From positions 1-38,134 of the forward strand of contig JADLDB010000001.1 in NCBI GenBank assembly GCA_020846875.1: a stretch of DNA of 38,134 nt, in the 5' to 3' direction. The notes under the pieces were generated by a model. The model was given only the letters and a program-made list of their open reading frames with translations, did not search any database and was not told the DNA's origin. This DNA comes from Myxococcales bacterium. Its GTDB lineage: Bacteria > Myxococcota > Myxococcia > Myxococcales > Myxococcaceae. The position numbers and the translations under genes are program-made. Below, piece by piece: positions 1 through 7,502 of this stretch (position 1 is the first letter of the stretch; each line of letters starts with the position of its first letter).

Positions 1-1
1 G

Positions 2-127
2 CTGGCCCTCACCATCTACGGCGCCTTCGGCGGCTCGATCGTCGAGACGGTGCTGATCTTCCCCCTGGCCGCCGTCTTCGCGATGAGCACCCTGGCGGTG
101 TGGCTGCACCACCGCCTGGCGGACTGA
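2..127 (+). CDS. C-terminal end of a membrane protein (partial)
   Basis: The reading frame enters from the left edge and gives 41 residues before TGA at 125-127. The tail is hydrophobic: two likely membrane-spanning stretches (one around IYGAFGG to VLIFPLAAVF, running into STLAVWL) ending in a short basic and acidic tail, HHRLAD. The protein is therefore probably an integral membrane protein with its C-terminus just past the last helix. Too little is present to name a family. It converges on metH with only two bases between the stop codons. Confidence 0.55.
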   Translation: MALTIYGAFGGSIVETVLIFPLAAVFAMSTLAVWLHHRLAD

Positions 128-129
128 GC

Positions 130-3100
130 TCACTGCACCGCGAAGTAGGTGGCCTGCGGGTGGTGGAAGACGAGCGCAGAGACGGACGCCTCCGGCTCCA
201 TCATGCAGCCGTCGGTGAGGCGCACCCCCAACGGCTCGGGCTTCAGGATCTGGAACAGCTTCTCCTGATCCTCGAGGCGCGGGCAGGCCGGGTAGCCGAA
301 GGAGTAGCGCTTGCCCTCGTACTCGGCGCGGAAGCGCTCCAGCATGGTCAGCCCCGGCGCGTCCGGGAAGCCCCACATGCTGCGCAGCTGGGCGTGGAGC
401 AGCTCGGCGTAGGCCTCGGCTGTCTCCAGCGCCAGCGCCTGCACGCCGTGCATCTTCACGAAGTCGCCCTTCGCCTTGAGCCCGTCGGCCAGCGCGCGAA
501 TCCCTTCTCCGGCGGTGGTGACGAAGAGCGCGAGGTGATCGACGGGGGCTCCGTTCTTCAGGGGCGCCACGAAGTCGGCCAGGCACAGCTTCGACTCCTT
601 CTCGGAGCGCTGGAAGTCGAAGGTGGTGAGGCGCGCACCGCCCGCGTCGTAGAGGTGGATGGAGTTGGCTTCGCCCGCGGCCCGGAAGAACTGGAACACC
701 GCGCGGGGCTTCATCACCCCGCCCTTGAAGAGCGCCTTCACCTCGTCCAACTGCCGCTTCAGCTCCAGCGCCTTCCTGCCGGCCTCGGTGTCGGCCAGGC
801 GTCGCTCGTCGGGCGTGCCCAGCGCGCGCGCAGCCGAGCCCTTCACCCCGAAATGGCGGGTGTAGAGCATCAGCGGGTTGACGAAGCGCCAGAGGTGCTC
901 CAGCGGCGTGTTGGTGATCACGTGCCGCTCGAGATCCGGTGGCGGCGGCAAGACGTCCAGCACGCGGATCTCCTTCGAGCGCGCTGTGCTGGGGGCGGCG
1001 GTGGGCGCGGGGCGGGCGGCGACCTCGGCCTTGAGGCGCTCGCGACGCTCTGCCAGCTCCACCTTGAGCCGCGCCAACGCCTTCGGATCGACGAGGGACT
1101 TGGCCAGCTCCAGCCCCGCCATCGCGTCCTGCGCGTAGGCCACGGTGCCCGCCGGGTAGGCCGGCGCGATGTTCTTGTCCACGAAGTTGCGGGACAGCGC
1201 CGCCCCGCCCACCAGGATGGGCGTGCTGAGGCCGGCGCGGTGCAGATCCTCCGCGGTCGCCACCATCTGGTGCGCGCTCTTCACCAGGAGGCCGGACAGG
1301 CCCACCATGTCCGGCTGGTGCTCCTTCACCGCAGCGATCAGCTGCTCGGGCGGCACCTTGATCCCCAGGTTGACCACCTGGAAGCCGTTGTTGGCGAAGA
1401 TGATCTCCACCAGGTTCTTCCCGATGTCGTGCACGTCACCCTTCACCGTGGCCAGCACCACCTTGCCGCGCATGGCGGTGGCCGACTTGTCCATCTTCGG
1501 CTCGAGGTAGGCGACCGCGGCCTTCATCACCTCGGCGCTCTGCAGCACCTCGGCGACGATCAGCTCGTTGGCGCCGAACAGCCGCCCCACCTCGTCCATG
1601 CCCGCCATCAGCGGGCCGTTGATGATCGCCAGCGGCAGCGTGTCCTTGAGCTTCTCGTCCAGGTCGGCGATGAGGCCGTCCCGGCTGCCTTCGATTACGT
1701 AGCGCTTGAGCCGCTCGTCCAGCGGCAGATCGGCGGCGGCCACCTTCGCCACGGGCTTCTTCTCGCGGAAGTGCGCGGCGAACGGCGTCACCGGATCACC
1801 CCCGCGGTGGTACAGCAGGTCCTCGCAGAGCTGCTTCTCACGCTCGGCGATCTGCGGGTAGCGCTCGAGCTTCTCGGAGTTGACCAGCGCCAGATCGAGC
1901 CCGGCCTGCACGCAGTGGTGCAGGAAGACGGAGTTGAGCACCTCCCGCCCCGCGGTAGGCAGGCCGAAGGACACGTTGCTGATCCCCAGCACCGTCTTGC
2001 ACTGCGGGAAGCGCTGCTTGATCAGCCGCACCCCCTCGATCGTCTCCACCGCGCTGCCGACGTACTGCCGGTCGCCCGAGGCGCAGGGGAAGACGAGGGG
2101 ATCAAAGTAGAGATCTTCGGGGCGCACGCCGAAGTCCTGCGTGAGGATCTGAAAGCTGCGCTCGGCCACCTCCAGCTTGCGCTGGCGCGTCACGGCCATG
2201 CCCGTCTCGTCGATGCAGCCCACCACCAGCGCCGCGCCGAAGCGCCGGGCCAGCGGCACCACGTGCCCGAAGCGCTCCAGGCCGTCTTCCAGGTTGACCG
2301 AGTTGATGATCGCCTTGCCCTGCGAGTAGGTGAGCGCCAGCTCGATCACGCGGTGATCCGTCGAGTCGATCATCAGCGGCGCGCGCACCTTCTTCACCAC
2401 CACCTCGAGGAAGCGGCGCATGTCCTGCAGTTCGTCGCGATCGGGGTTGGCGAGGCACACGTCGATGATCGCCGCGCCCTTCTTCACCTGGCCCCGGGCG
2501 ACCTCGGAGGCGTCCTCGAACTGCTCGGCGACGATCAGCTCCTTGAACTTCTTCGAGCCGATCACGTTGCTGCGCTCGCCGACGATCACCGGGCGCACGT
2601 CTTCGATCTCCACGCAGTCCACGCCCGACAGCCGCGACTTCGCCGGGGGATCCGCCACGCGGGGCTTGAGGCCCTGCACCGCCTTCGCGATCACCTCGAT
2701 GTGCCCGGCGTGAGTGCCGCAGCAGCCGCCCACCACGTTGAGCCACCCGTGCTCGACGAAGCGCTTGAGCGATCGAGCCAGCATCTCCGGCGTCTCGAGG
2801 TAGCGGCCGTTCTCGTCGGGCAGCCCGGCGTTGGGCACGCAGGACACGGGGAAGCGGGACATGCCGGCCAGGGTGCGGAGGTGATCGGTCATGAACTCCG
2901 GGCCGGTGGCGCAGTTGAGGCCCAGGTAGAGCAGCTCGAGGTGCTCGAGCGAGGTGGCCAGCGCGTCCACCGTCTGGCCGGCCAGCATGGTACCCATGGG
3001 CTCGATGGTGCCGGACACGGCCAGCGGCACCTGATCTCCCGCGCGCGCGAAGGCCTGCTGACAGCCGAGGATCGCGGCCTTCACGTTGCGCGTGTCCTGA

Positions 3101-3648
3101 GAGGTCTCGATCAGCAGGTAGTCCACGCCGCCTTCCAGGAGCGCGAAGGCCTGCGCCTCGAAGTTCTGCACCAGCTCTTCGAAGGTGATCCCGCCGGTGA
3201 CGGAGATGGCGCGCGTCGTCGGGCCCATCGCGCCAGCCACCCAGCGGGGCCGATCAGGCGTGGAGAACTTCTGCGCGGCCTCGCGGGCCAATTCGGCGGC
3301 GCGGCGGTTCACCTCGTGCGCCTTCTCGGCCAGCTCGAACTCCCCCAGCACCAGCGGCGTGCCTCCGAAGGTGTCCGTCTCGGTGATGTCGGCGCCGGCC
3401 GCGAAGTACGCCTCGTGCATGGAGCGGATCAGCTCCGGGCGGGTCAGCACCAGCGCCTCGTTGCAGCCTTCATACTGGGCGCCACCGAAGTCAGCCGCCT
3501 TGAGGTGCTGGTTCTGCAGCCAGGTGCCGGTGGCGCCGTCCAGCACCAGTACGCGTTGCTTCAGCGCGGCCTTGAGCGCCTCCACCCGGCGCGCGCGGGC
3601 GGCCTTGAGGTCGGGCCCCAGGGAATAGATGCGAGGAGTGGCGGTCAT
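130..3648 (-). CDS. metH: Cobalamin-dependent methionine synthase
   Basis: This enzyme moves a methyl group from methyltetrahydrofolate to homocysteine through cobalamin, making methionine and tetrahydrofolate in the cytoplasm. All four modules of the family are present in 1172 residues (E. coli MetH is about 1227). They are a homocysteine-binding domain at about 15-330 with zinc ligands C246, C309 and C310; a pterin-binding domain at about 355-610; a cobalamin cap and binding domain with DVHDIGKN, whose H740 is the lower cobalt ligand; and a reactivation domain from about 895 with RYSFGYPACP near 1113-1122. The ATG at 3646-3648 overlaps the TGA of sahR as ATGA, so the two genes form an operon and are probably translationally coupled. 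A longer in-frame start at 3807 lies inside sahR and adds 53 unconserved, basic residues, so it was not used. Confidence 0.97.
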   Translation of the reverse strand: MTATPRIYSLGPDLKAARARRVEALKAALKQRVLVLDGATGTWLQNQHLKAADFGGAQYEGCNEALVLTRPELIRSMHEAYFAAGADITETDTFGGTPLVLGEFELAEKAHEVNRRAAELAREAAQKFSTPDRPRWVAGAMGPTTRAISVTGGITFEELVQNFEAQAFALLEGGVDYLLIETSQDTRNVKAAILGCQQAFARAGDQVPLAVSGTIEPMGTMLAGQTVDALATSLEHLELLYLGLNCATGPEFMTDHLRTLAGMSRFPVSCVPNAGLPDENGRYLETPEMLARSLKRFVEHGWLNVVGGCCGTHAGHIEVIAKAVQGLKPRVADPPAKSRLSGVDCVEIEDVRPVIVGERSNVIGSKKFKELIVAEQFEDASEVARGQVKKGAAIIDVCLANPDRDELQDMRRFLEVVVKKVRAPLMIDSTDHRVIELALTYSQGKAIINSVNLEDGLERFGHVVPLARRFGAALVVGCIDETGMAVTRQRKLEVAERSFQILTQDFGVRPEDLYFDPLVFPCASGDRQYVGSAVETIEGVRLIKQRFPQCKTVLGISNVSFGLPTAGREVLNSVFLHHCVQAGLDLALVNSEKLERYPQIAEREKQLCEDLLYHRGGDPVTPFAAHFREKKPVAKVAAADLPLDERLKRYVIEGSRDGLIADLDEKLKDTLPLAIINGPLMAGMDEVGRLFGANELIVAEVLQSAEVMKAAVAYLEPKMDKSATAMRGKVVLATVKGDVHDIGKNLVEIIFANNGFQVVNLGIKVPPEQLIAAVKEHQPDMVGLSGLLVKSAHQMVATAEDLHRAGLSTPILVGGAALSRNFVDKNIAPAYPAGTVAYAQDAMAGLELAKSLVDPKALARLKVELAERRERLKAEVAARPAPTAAPSTARSKEIRVLDVLPPPPDLERHVITNTPLEHLWRFVNPLMLYTRHFGVKGSAARALGTPDERRLADTEAGRKALELKRQLDEVKALFKGGVMKPRAVFQFFRAAGEANSIHLYDAGGARLTTFDFQRSEKESKLCLADFVAPLKNGAPVDHLALFVTTAGEGIRALADGLKAKGDFVKMHGVQALALETAEAYAELLHAQLRSMWGFPDAPGLTMLERFRAEYEGKRYSFGYPACPRLEDQEKLFQILKPEPLGVRLTDGCMMEPEASVSALVFHHPQATYFAVQ

Positions 3649-4538
3649 TTTTGGACTCCGGTGAGGAGGAAGACGCGGAAGGGATCTCCCCCGTCGCGCC
3701 CGTACGGCGTAATCGACACGGCCTTGAACCCGGCCTTCGCCAACTGCTGCTTGAGCGCCTCGGGCTCGAAGCCGAGGTGGACGTGGCCCAGGCGCTCCTT
3801 CACCCACTTCTCCTGGTGGGGCATCAGCTCCAGGACGATCGCCCGCCCGCCGGGTTTCAGGATCCGCGCCGCCTCGGCCAGCACCGCCTCGGGGTGCTCG
3901 ACGTGGTGCAGGCTCTGGCTCACCACCACCAGGTCCTTCTTGCCGGCGCCCAGGGGCAGCTCGTGCAGATCGGCCTCGAGGAACGTGACATTGGACAGGC
4001 CTTCACGCTCGGCGCGCGCCTGTGCCTGGCCCAGGGCCGAAGCGCTGCAATCGATGGCGGTGACGCGGCGGGCCCAGCGCGCCAGCTCCACCGTCAGCAC
4101 GCCGGTGCCACAGCCGAAGTCCACCACGTCCAACGGAGGCAAGAGGGTGGAGAGCGCGGTGGCCCACAACATCCACGACTGGCCGGGCTCGAGCAGCTTC
4201 TCGTTCAAGCTGGCCCGGTCCTCGCGGCGGCGGAGCAGCTCGGTCAGACGCGCGCGATCGCCGTGGGCGTCTTCCGCGTCGTGGGCGAGGCGGATCAACG
4301 GCCAGCGCGGATCGGTCGGCGGCACGGCCAGCGAGTAGTAGGTGAAGCCCGCCTGGCGCTCCTCGCGAATCAGCTCCAGCCCCTTCAGCTTCGCCAGGTG
4401 GTGCGACACCGACGACTGGGCCACGCCCACCAGCGACACCAGCTCGGACACGTTCAGCGGGGCCTGCCCCACCAGCCGCAGGATCCGCAGGCGGGTCGGG
4501 TCGCCCAGGGCGCGGAAGGCGTCAGAGAGGGCTTCCAT
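3645..4538 (-). CDS. sahR: ArsR-family regulator fused to a SAM-methyltransferase domain, SahR-like
   Basis: The protein has 297 residues. An ArsR-type winged helix occupies about 1-75, with the opening DAFRALGDPTRLRIL and a recognition helix around QSSVSHHLAKLK. A class I methyltransferase fold follows at about 115-260, with motif I VDFGCGTG (139-146) and a later LKPGG. This two-domain form is known for SahR, which senses S-adenosylhomocysteine and represses methionine-cycle genes in Proteobacteria. The assignment is supported by its position directly upstream of metH with an ATGA overlap. The methyltransferase domain probably serves as the ligand sensor (inference); catalysis cannot be excluded. 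No ribosome-binding site precedes the ATG at 4536-4538, and a palindrome starts four bases upstream of it, so the mRNA probably has a very short leader and the gene is probably autoregulated. Confidence 0.85.
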   Translation of the reverse strand: MEALSDAFRALGDPTRLRILRLVGQAPLNVSELVSLVGVAQSSVSHHLAKLKGLELIREERQAGFTYYSLAVPPTDPRWPLIRLAHDAEDAHGDRARLTELLRRREDRASLNEKLLEPGQSWMLWATALSTLLPPLDVVDFGCGTGVLTVELARWARRVTAIDCSASALGQAQARAEREGLSNVTFLEADLHELPLGAGKKDLVVVSQSLHHVEHPEAVLAEAARILKPGGRAIVLELMPHQEKWVKERLGHVHLGFEPEALKQQLAKAGFKAVSITPYGRDGGDPFRVFLLTGVQK

Positions 4539-4541
4539 ATC

Positions 4542-4567
4542 GGCGCATCTACATATATCGATGCGCC
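4542..4567. promoter_or_regulatory. Palindromic candidate SahR operator over the sahR promoter
   Basis: GGCGCATC at 4542-4549 and GATGCGCC at 4560-4567 are perfect inverted repeats around an AT-rich core containing ATATAT. In this GC-rich window the core stands out. Read leftward, TTGCGT lies 15 bases before TATATG, a possible -35/-10 pair whose -10 falls inside the palindrome. Binding here would block sahR-metH transcription and could also affect the patatin gene on the other side. That SahR binds here is inferred from position and symmetry only. Confidence 0.6.
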
Positions 4568-4595
4568 AATGGACGCAAGCGCGAGGTCCTCACGC

Positions 4596-5465
4596 ATGAC
4601 GCTCAGGCAGCGGCTCACCGGACGGCGGGTGGGGGTGGTGCTGTCCGCCGGGTACTTCGGCTTCTACGGGCACGCGGGCTTCGTTGACGGGCTGTCGCAG
4701 GCGGGGGTGAAGGCGGCAGCGTGGGCGGGCACCTCGGCGGGCGGCATGGTGGCGGCCTTCGCGGCGGCGGGGCTGCCTCCGTCGCGCATCGCCGAGCTGA
4801 TCCTCGCGCAGCGCCGCGAGCACTTCTGGGATCCGGACTACCTGGGCATCGCGGTGGACGCGGTGCGCAGCGGCCACCGCCCCAGCGGGCTGCTCAAGGG
4901 CGCGCGCTTCCACAAGCTGCTGGAGGGCTTCCTGCCGGTGGCCGACTTCTCGCGGCTCGACGCGCCGCTGGTGCTGGTTGCCACCTGCCTGTCGAAGCAG
5001 GCGCCCCACGTGATGACGCAGGGGCCGCTGGCGTCCGCCGTCCACGCCACCTGCGCCTACCCGGGCCTCTTCCAGGCGGTGCGCCGCGACGGGGTGCTGC
5101 TGTGGGACGGGGGCATCGTGGACAAGGCGCCGGCGCTGGCGCTCAAGGACTCGGAGCCGGGCGCCGCGCTGGACGTGCTGCTGGTGCACTACCTGCCCAG
5201 CCGCGACGGCGCGAAAGAGCCTTCGGGGGCGCTGGCCTACCCGGCGGGCATGGCGGCGGGCTTCGCGGCGATCCGGCGCGATCACTTCCGCCTGCAGCTT
5301 CAGGTGCTCAGCGCCCGCGGCGTGGAGGTGCACGTCGTCACCTCCCGCCTCCCGCCCGTGTCCCCCGGAACGATGCGGCACGGCCCAAAGGCGGTGGAGG
5401 CCGGAAGGCAGGCCGCCCTCGACGCCCTCGGCTCCCCTCCCCGCGCGTGGGCCGGCGAGGACTGA
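4596..5465 (+). CDS. Patatin-like phospholipase
   Basis: Patatin-family enzymes are serine lipid acyl hydrolases with a Ser-Asp dyad. The nucleophile lies in GTSAGG (S47) and the aspartate in WDGGIVDK (D171), at the usual spacing for a protein of 289 residues. The glycine-rich oxyanion segment near the N-terminus reads VLSAGYFGFYGHAGF rather than the usual GGGxR/KG, so this is a divergent member. No signal peptide or membrane helix is seen, which points to a cytoplasmic protein. The ATG at 4596 was chosen because GAGG at 4583-4586 lies nine bases upstream. An in-frame ATG at 4569 would add nine residues but touches the palindrome and has no ribosome-binding site. The substrate is unknown. The gene diverges from sahR and converges on the next gene with a four-base gap. 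Confidence 0.82.
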   Translation: MTLRQRLTGRRVGVVLSAGYFGFYGHAGFVDGLSQAGVKAAAWAGTSAGGMVAAFAAAGLPPSRIAELILAQRREHFWDPDYLGIAVDAVRSGHRPSGLLKGARFHKLLEGFLPVADFSRLDAPLVLVATCLSKQAPHVMTQGPLASAVHATCAYPGLFQAVRRDGVLLWDGGIVDKAPALALKDSEPGAALDVLLVHYLPSRDGAKEPSGALAYPAGMAAGFAAIRRDHFRLQLQVLSARGVEVHVVTSRLPPVSPGTMRHGPKAVEAGRQAALDALGSPPRAWAGED

Positions 5466-5469
5466 CCTT

Positions 5470-5904
5470 TCAGCGTCCGACGAAGTGCTTGTGGTCGACC
5501 AGCAGGCAGCGGTCCTGCACCACGTCGATGCCCGCGGCCAGCAACCGCTTCGCCGCCTCGTCGTTGCGGATCCCCAGCTGAAACCACACCGCCTTCGGCC
5601 GCTTGGCGATGAGGTCGTCGACGTGCGGGGGGATGTCCTGCGGCCGGCGGAACACGCTCACCAGGTCCACCACGCCCGGTACGTCCACCACCTTGCGGAA
5701 CACAGGCTGGCCGAGGATCCGCGTCACTGACGGGAAGTACACCGGCACCGGCACCACCTCGATCCCCACGCCCTGCAGGTACTCCGGCACGTAGAAGGCA
5801 GCCTGATCGCGCTGGGCCTCCGTCTTGATCCCCAGCACCGCCACGCGCTTGAGGGATCGGACCAGCGCCGCCACGTCCTCGTCCGTCTCCAGCAACCTCG
5901 ACAT
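5470..5904 (-). CDS. CoA-binding-domain protein (YccU-like)
   Basis: This is a stand-alone CoA-binding Rossmann domain of 144 residues, the usual size for the COG1832 group. Visible features are VAVLGIK near the N-terminus, a PEYLQGVGIEVVPVPV strand-helix unit, VDLVSVFRRPQDIP in the middle and KAVWFQLGIRNDEAAKRLLAAGIDVV near the C-terminus. Family members resemble the nucleotide-binding part of succinyl-CoA synthetase alpha subunits and lack a catalytic domain. Their role is not settled. The ATG at 5902-5904 was chosen because homology begins directly after it. Codons further upstream fall into the promoter and gene of the rightward neighbour. Confidence 0.85.
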   Translation of the reverse strand: MSRLLETDEDVAALVRSLKRVAVLGIKTEAQRDQAAFYVPEYLQGVGIEVVPVPVYFPSVTRILGQPVFRKVVDVPGVVDLVSVFRRPQDIPPHVDDLIAKRPKAVWFQLGIRNDEAAKRLLAAGIDVVQDRCLLVDHKHFVGR

Positions 5905-5906
5905 GA

Positions 5907-5934
5907 TTGGCACAGCGTAACCGCGAGCTACACT
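5907..5934 (+). promoter_or_regulatory. Sigma-70-type promoter of the YiiX-like gene
   Basis: TTGGCA at 5907-5912 and TACACT at 5929-5934 are separated by 16 bases, matching the consensus at 5 of 6 and 4 of 6 positions. The -10 box ends ten bases before the ATG at 5945, so the transcript would start about four bases before the start codon. No ribosome-binding site is present, which fits a near-leaderless mRNA. Confidence 0.6.
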
Positions 5935-5944
5935 CCGCGCCTCT

Positions 5945-7498
5945 ATGAGCTTCCTCGCCCTCGCGCTCCTCCTCTCCGCGGCCCCCAGCGGCTCCGCCGA
6001 CGTGTACGCGCTGTCCCAGCCGGCCTTCGCCGAGACGGCCCAGCGCGATCTCACCCAACTGCAGCGGTACATCGGCGGCATGGATGCGGTGATGGGCCGC
6101 GTGCGCCAGAACCGCGCGCTCTTCACCTTCAAGCAGGGCGTGGTGCTCTCTCCGGAGCAGAAGCAGACGCTCCTGTCCACCTGGGGCTCGCTCTTCGCCT
6201 ACTTCAGCGCCACCGAGGGCCTGCGCCAGAAGTACTGGGGCTTCGTGAAGCTGGCGCCCACCGATGGGCGGCACGCCTGGGGCTTCGTCCTCACCCACAC
6301 CGCCCTCACCGCGCTGCTGGCCCGCGGCCTGGAGTTCACCGCCCTCACCTTGAACAACCCGCAACTGGAGACGCTCTTCGACGAGGCCAACGACGAGTAC
6401 GGCGTGCCGAAGGGCGCCTTCATGAAGTTCAAGCTGACGAGCGTGCACGTCGCGACCTCCACCCAGTTGATGACGGGTGACAGCTGGGCCCCGGCGGCGA
6501 AGCTGGTGCTCAAGTCGGCGATCGCCGCGGACAAGACGATGGCCTGGGCCTTCCGCGAGATGCAGAAGGGCTCGAAGGCCGCGAAGGACGCGCTGCTCAA
6601 ACAGGGCCTCAAGCTGTTCGCCGGCAACGCCGCGGATCTGGTGAAAGACAGCTCCGCCCACGCGATCTTCCCGGTGCAGAAGGACTTCGCCGAGTGGGCG
6701 GGCGACACCCGGGTGGCGCGCATCGGCAAGCCGCTGGTGACGGCCGACGACATCACCAGGCTGGTGCTGCCGAAGCTGCAGCCGGGCGACATCATCGTCA
6801 CCCGGCAGAACTGGTTCCTGTCCAACCTGGGCCTGCCCGGCTTCTGGCCGCACGCCGAGCTCTTCGTGGGCACCGCGAAGGATCTCTCTCAGGCCTTCGA
6901 TCTCGATCCGTTGGTCAGCGCCTGGACGAAGGCGCAGAAAGAGCAGGCCGCCACCTTCAGCGAGCTGCTCCAGAAGCGCTACCCGGCCAAGTGGAAGGCG
7001 TACGCCGAAGGGCAGGACTTCCAGGGGCACGGGCCGATCCGGGTGATCGAGTCGATCAGCGAAGGCGTCAGCTTCACCGCCGTCGAGCACGCCTTCGGGG
7101 TGGACTACCTGGGCGCCATGCGGCCACGACGCCCGCAGGTGGAGAAGGCGAAGGCCATCGAGCGCGCCTTCCACTACCAGGGCCGCCCCTACGACTTCGA
7201 CTTCGACTTCTTCTCCGACGCCTCGCTGGTGTGCACTGAGTTGGTCTACAAGGCGTACCAGCCGTCGGCGGAGCTCAAGGGCCTGAGCATCGAGCTGGTC
7301 GACGTGGCCGGCCGGCGCACGCTGCCCGCCAATGAGCTCGTCAAGCGCTTCGACGCCGAGGCGGAGCTGCCCGTCCGCCAGTTGGACTTCGTGCTCTTCC
7401 TCGACGCGCGCGAGAAGGACAAGAAGGCCTTCGCCAACGACGAGAAGGCCTTCCGCGACAGCTTCCGGCGGCTCAAGTGGGACATCGCGCAGCAGTGA
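5945..7498 (+). CDS. Secreted YiiX-type permuted papain-fold (NlpC/P60-related) protein
   Basis: The protein has 517 residues. It begins with a short hydrophobic signal peptide (MSFLALALLLSAAPSGSA), implying export. The C-terminal part carries the circularly permuted NlpC/P60 layout of YiiX/YebB-like proteins, in which the histidine precedes the cysteine. PGDIIV is followed by WPHAELFVG with H303, and SLVCTELVYKAY carries C430 with an acidic residue two positions later. These enzymes are thought to act on amide or ester bonds in peptides or lipids. The N-terminal 270 residues are mostly helical and not recognised. The substrate is unknown. The gene converges on the kinase gene with four bases between them. 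Confidence 0.78.
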   Translation: MSFLALALLLSAAPSGSADVYALSQPAFAETAQRDLTQLQRYIGGMDAVMGRVRQNRALFTFKQGVVLSPEQKQTLLSTWGSLFAYFSATEGLRQKYWGFVKLAPTDGRHAWGFVLTHTALTALLARGLEFTALTLNNPQLETLFDEANDEYGVPKGAFMKFKLTSVHVATSTQLMTGDSWAPAAKLVLKSAIAADKTMAWAFREMQKGSKAAKDALLKQGLKLFAGNAADLVKDSSAHAIFPVQKDFAEWAGDTRVARIGKPLVTADDITRLVLPKLQPGDIIVTRQNWFLSNLGLPGFWPHAELFVGTAKDLSQAFDLDPLVSAWTKAQKEQAATFSELLQKRYPAKWKAYAEGQDFQGHGPIRVIESISEGVSFTAVEHAFGVDYLGAMRPRRPQVEKAKAIERAFHYQGRPYDFDFDFFSDASLVCTELVYKAYQPSAELKGLSIELVDVAGRRTLPANELVKRFDAEAELPVRQLDFVLFLDAREKDKKAFANDEKAFRDSFRRLKWDIAQQ

Positions 7499-7502
7499 CG
7501 CG

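Noticed and set aside
3649-3807. N-terminal extension of MetH
   Set aside because: The 53 extra residues lie inside sahR, are basic and unconserved, and MetH homology begins just after the ATG at 3648.
100-4338. A 1412-codon rightward open frame opposite metH and sahR
   Set aside because: It is antisense to two genes with full domain sets, and its product is His/Arg/Leu-rich low-complexity sequence typical of frames opposite GC-rich genes.
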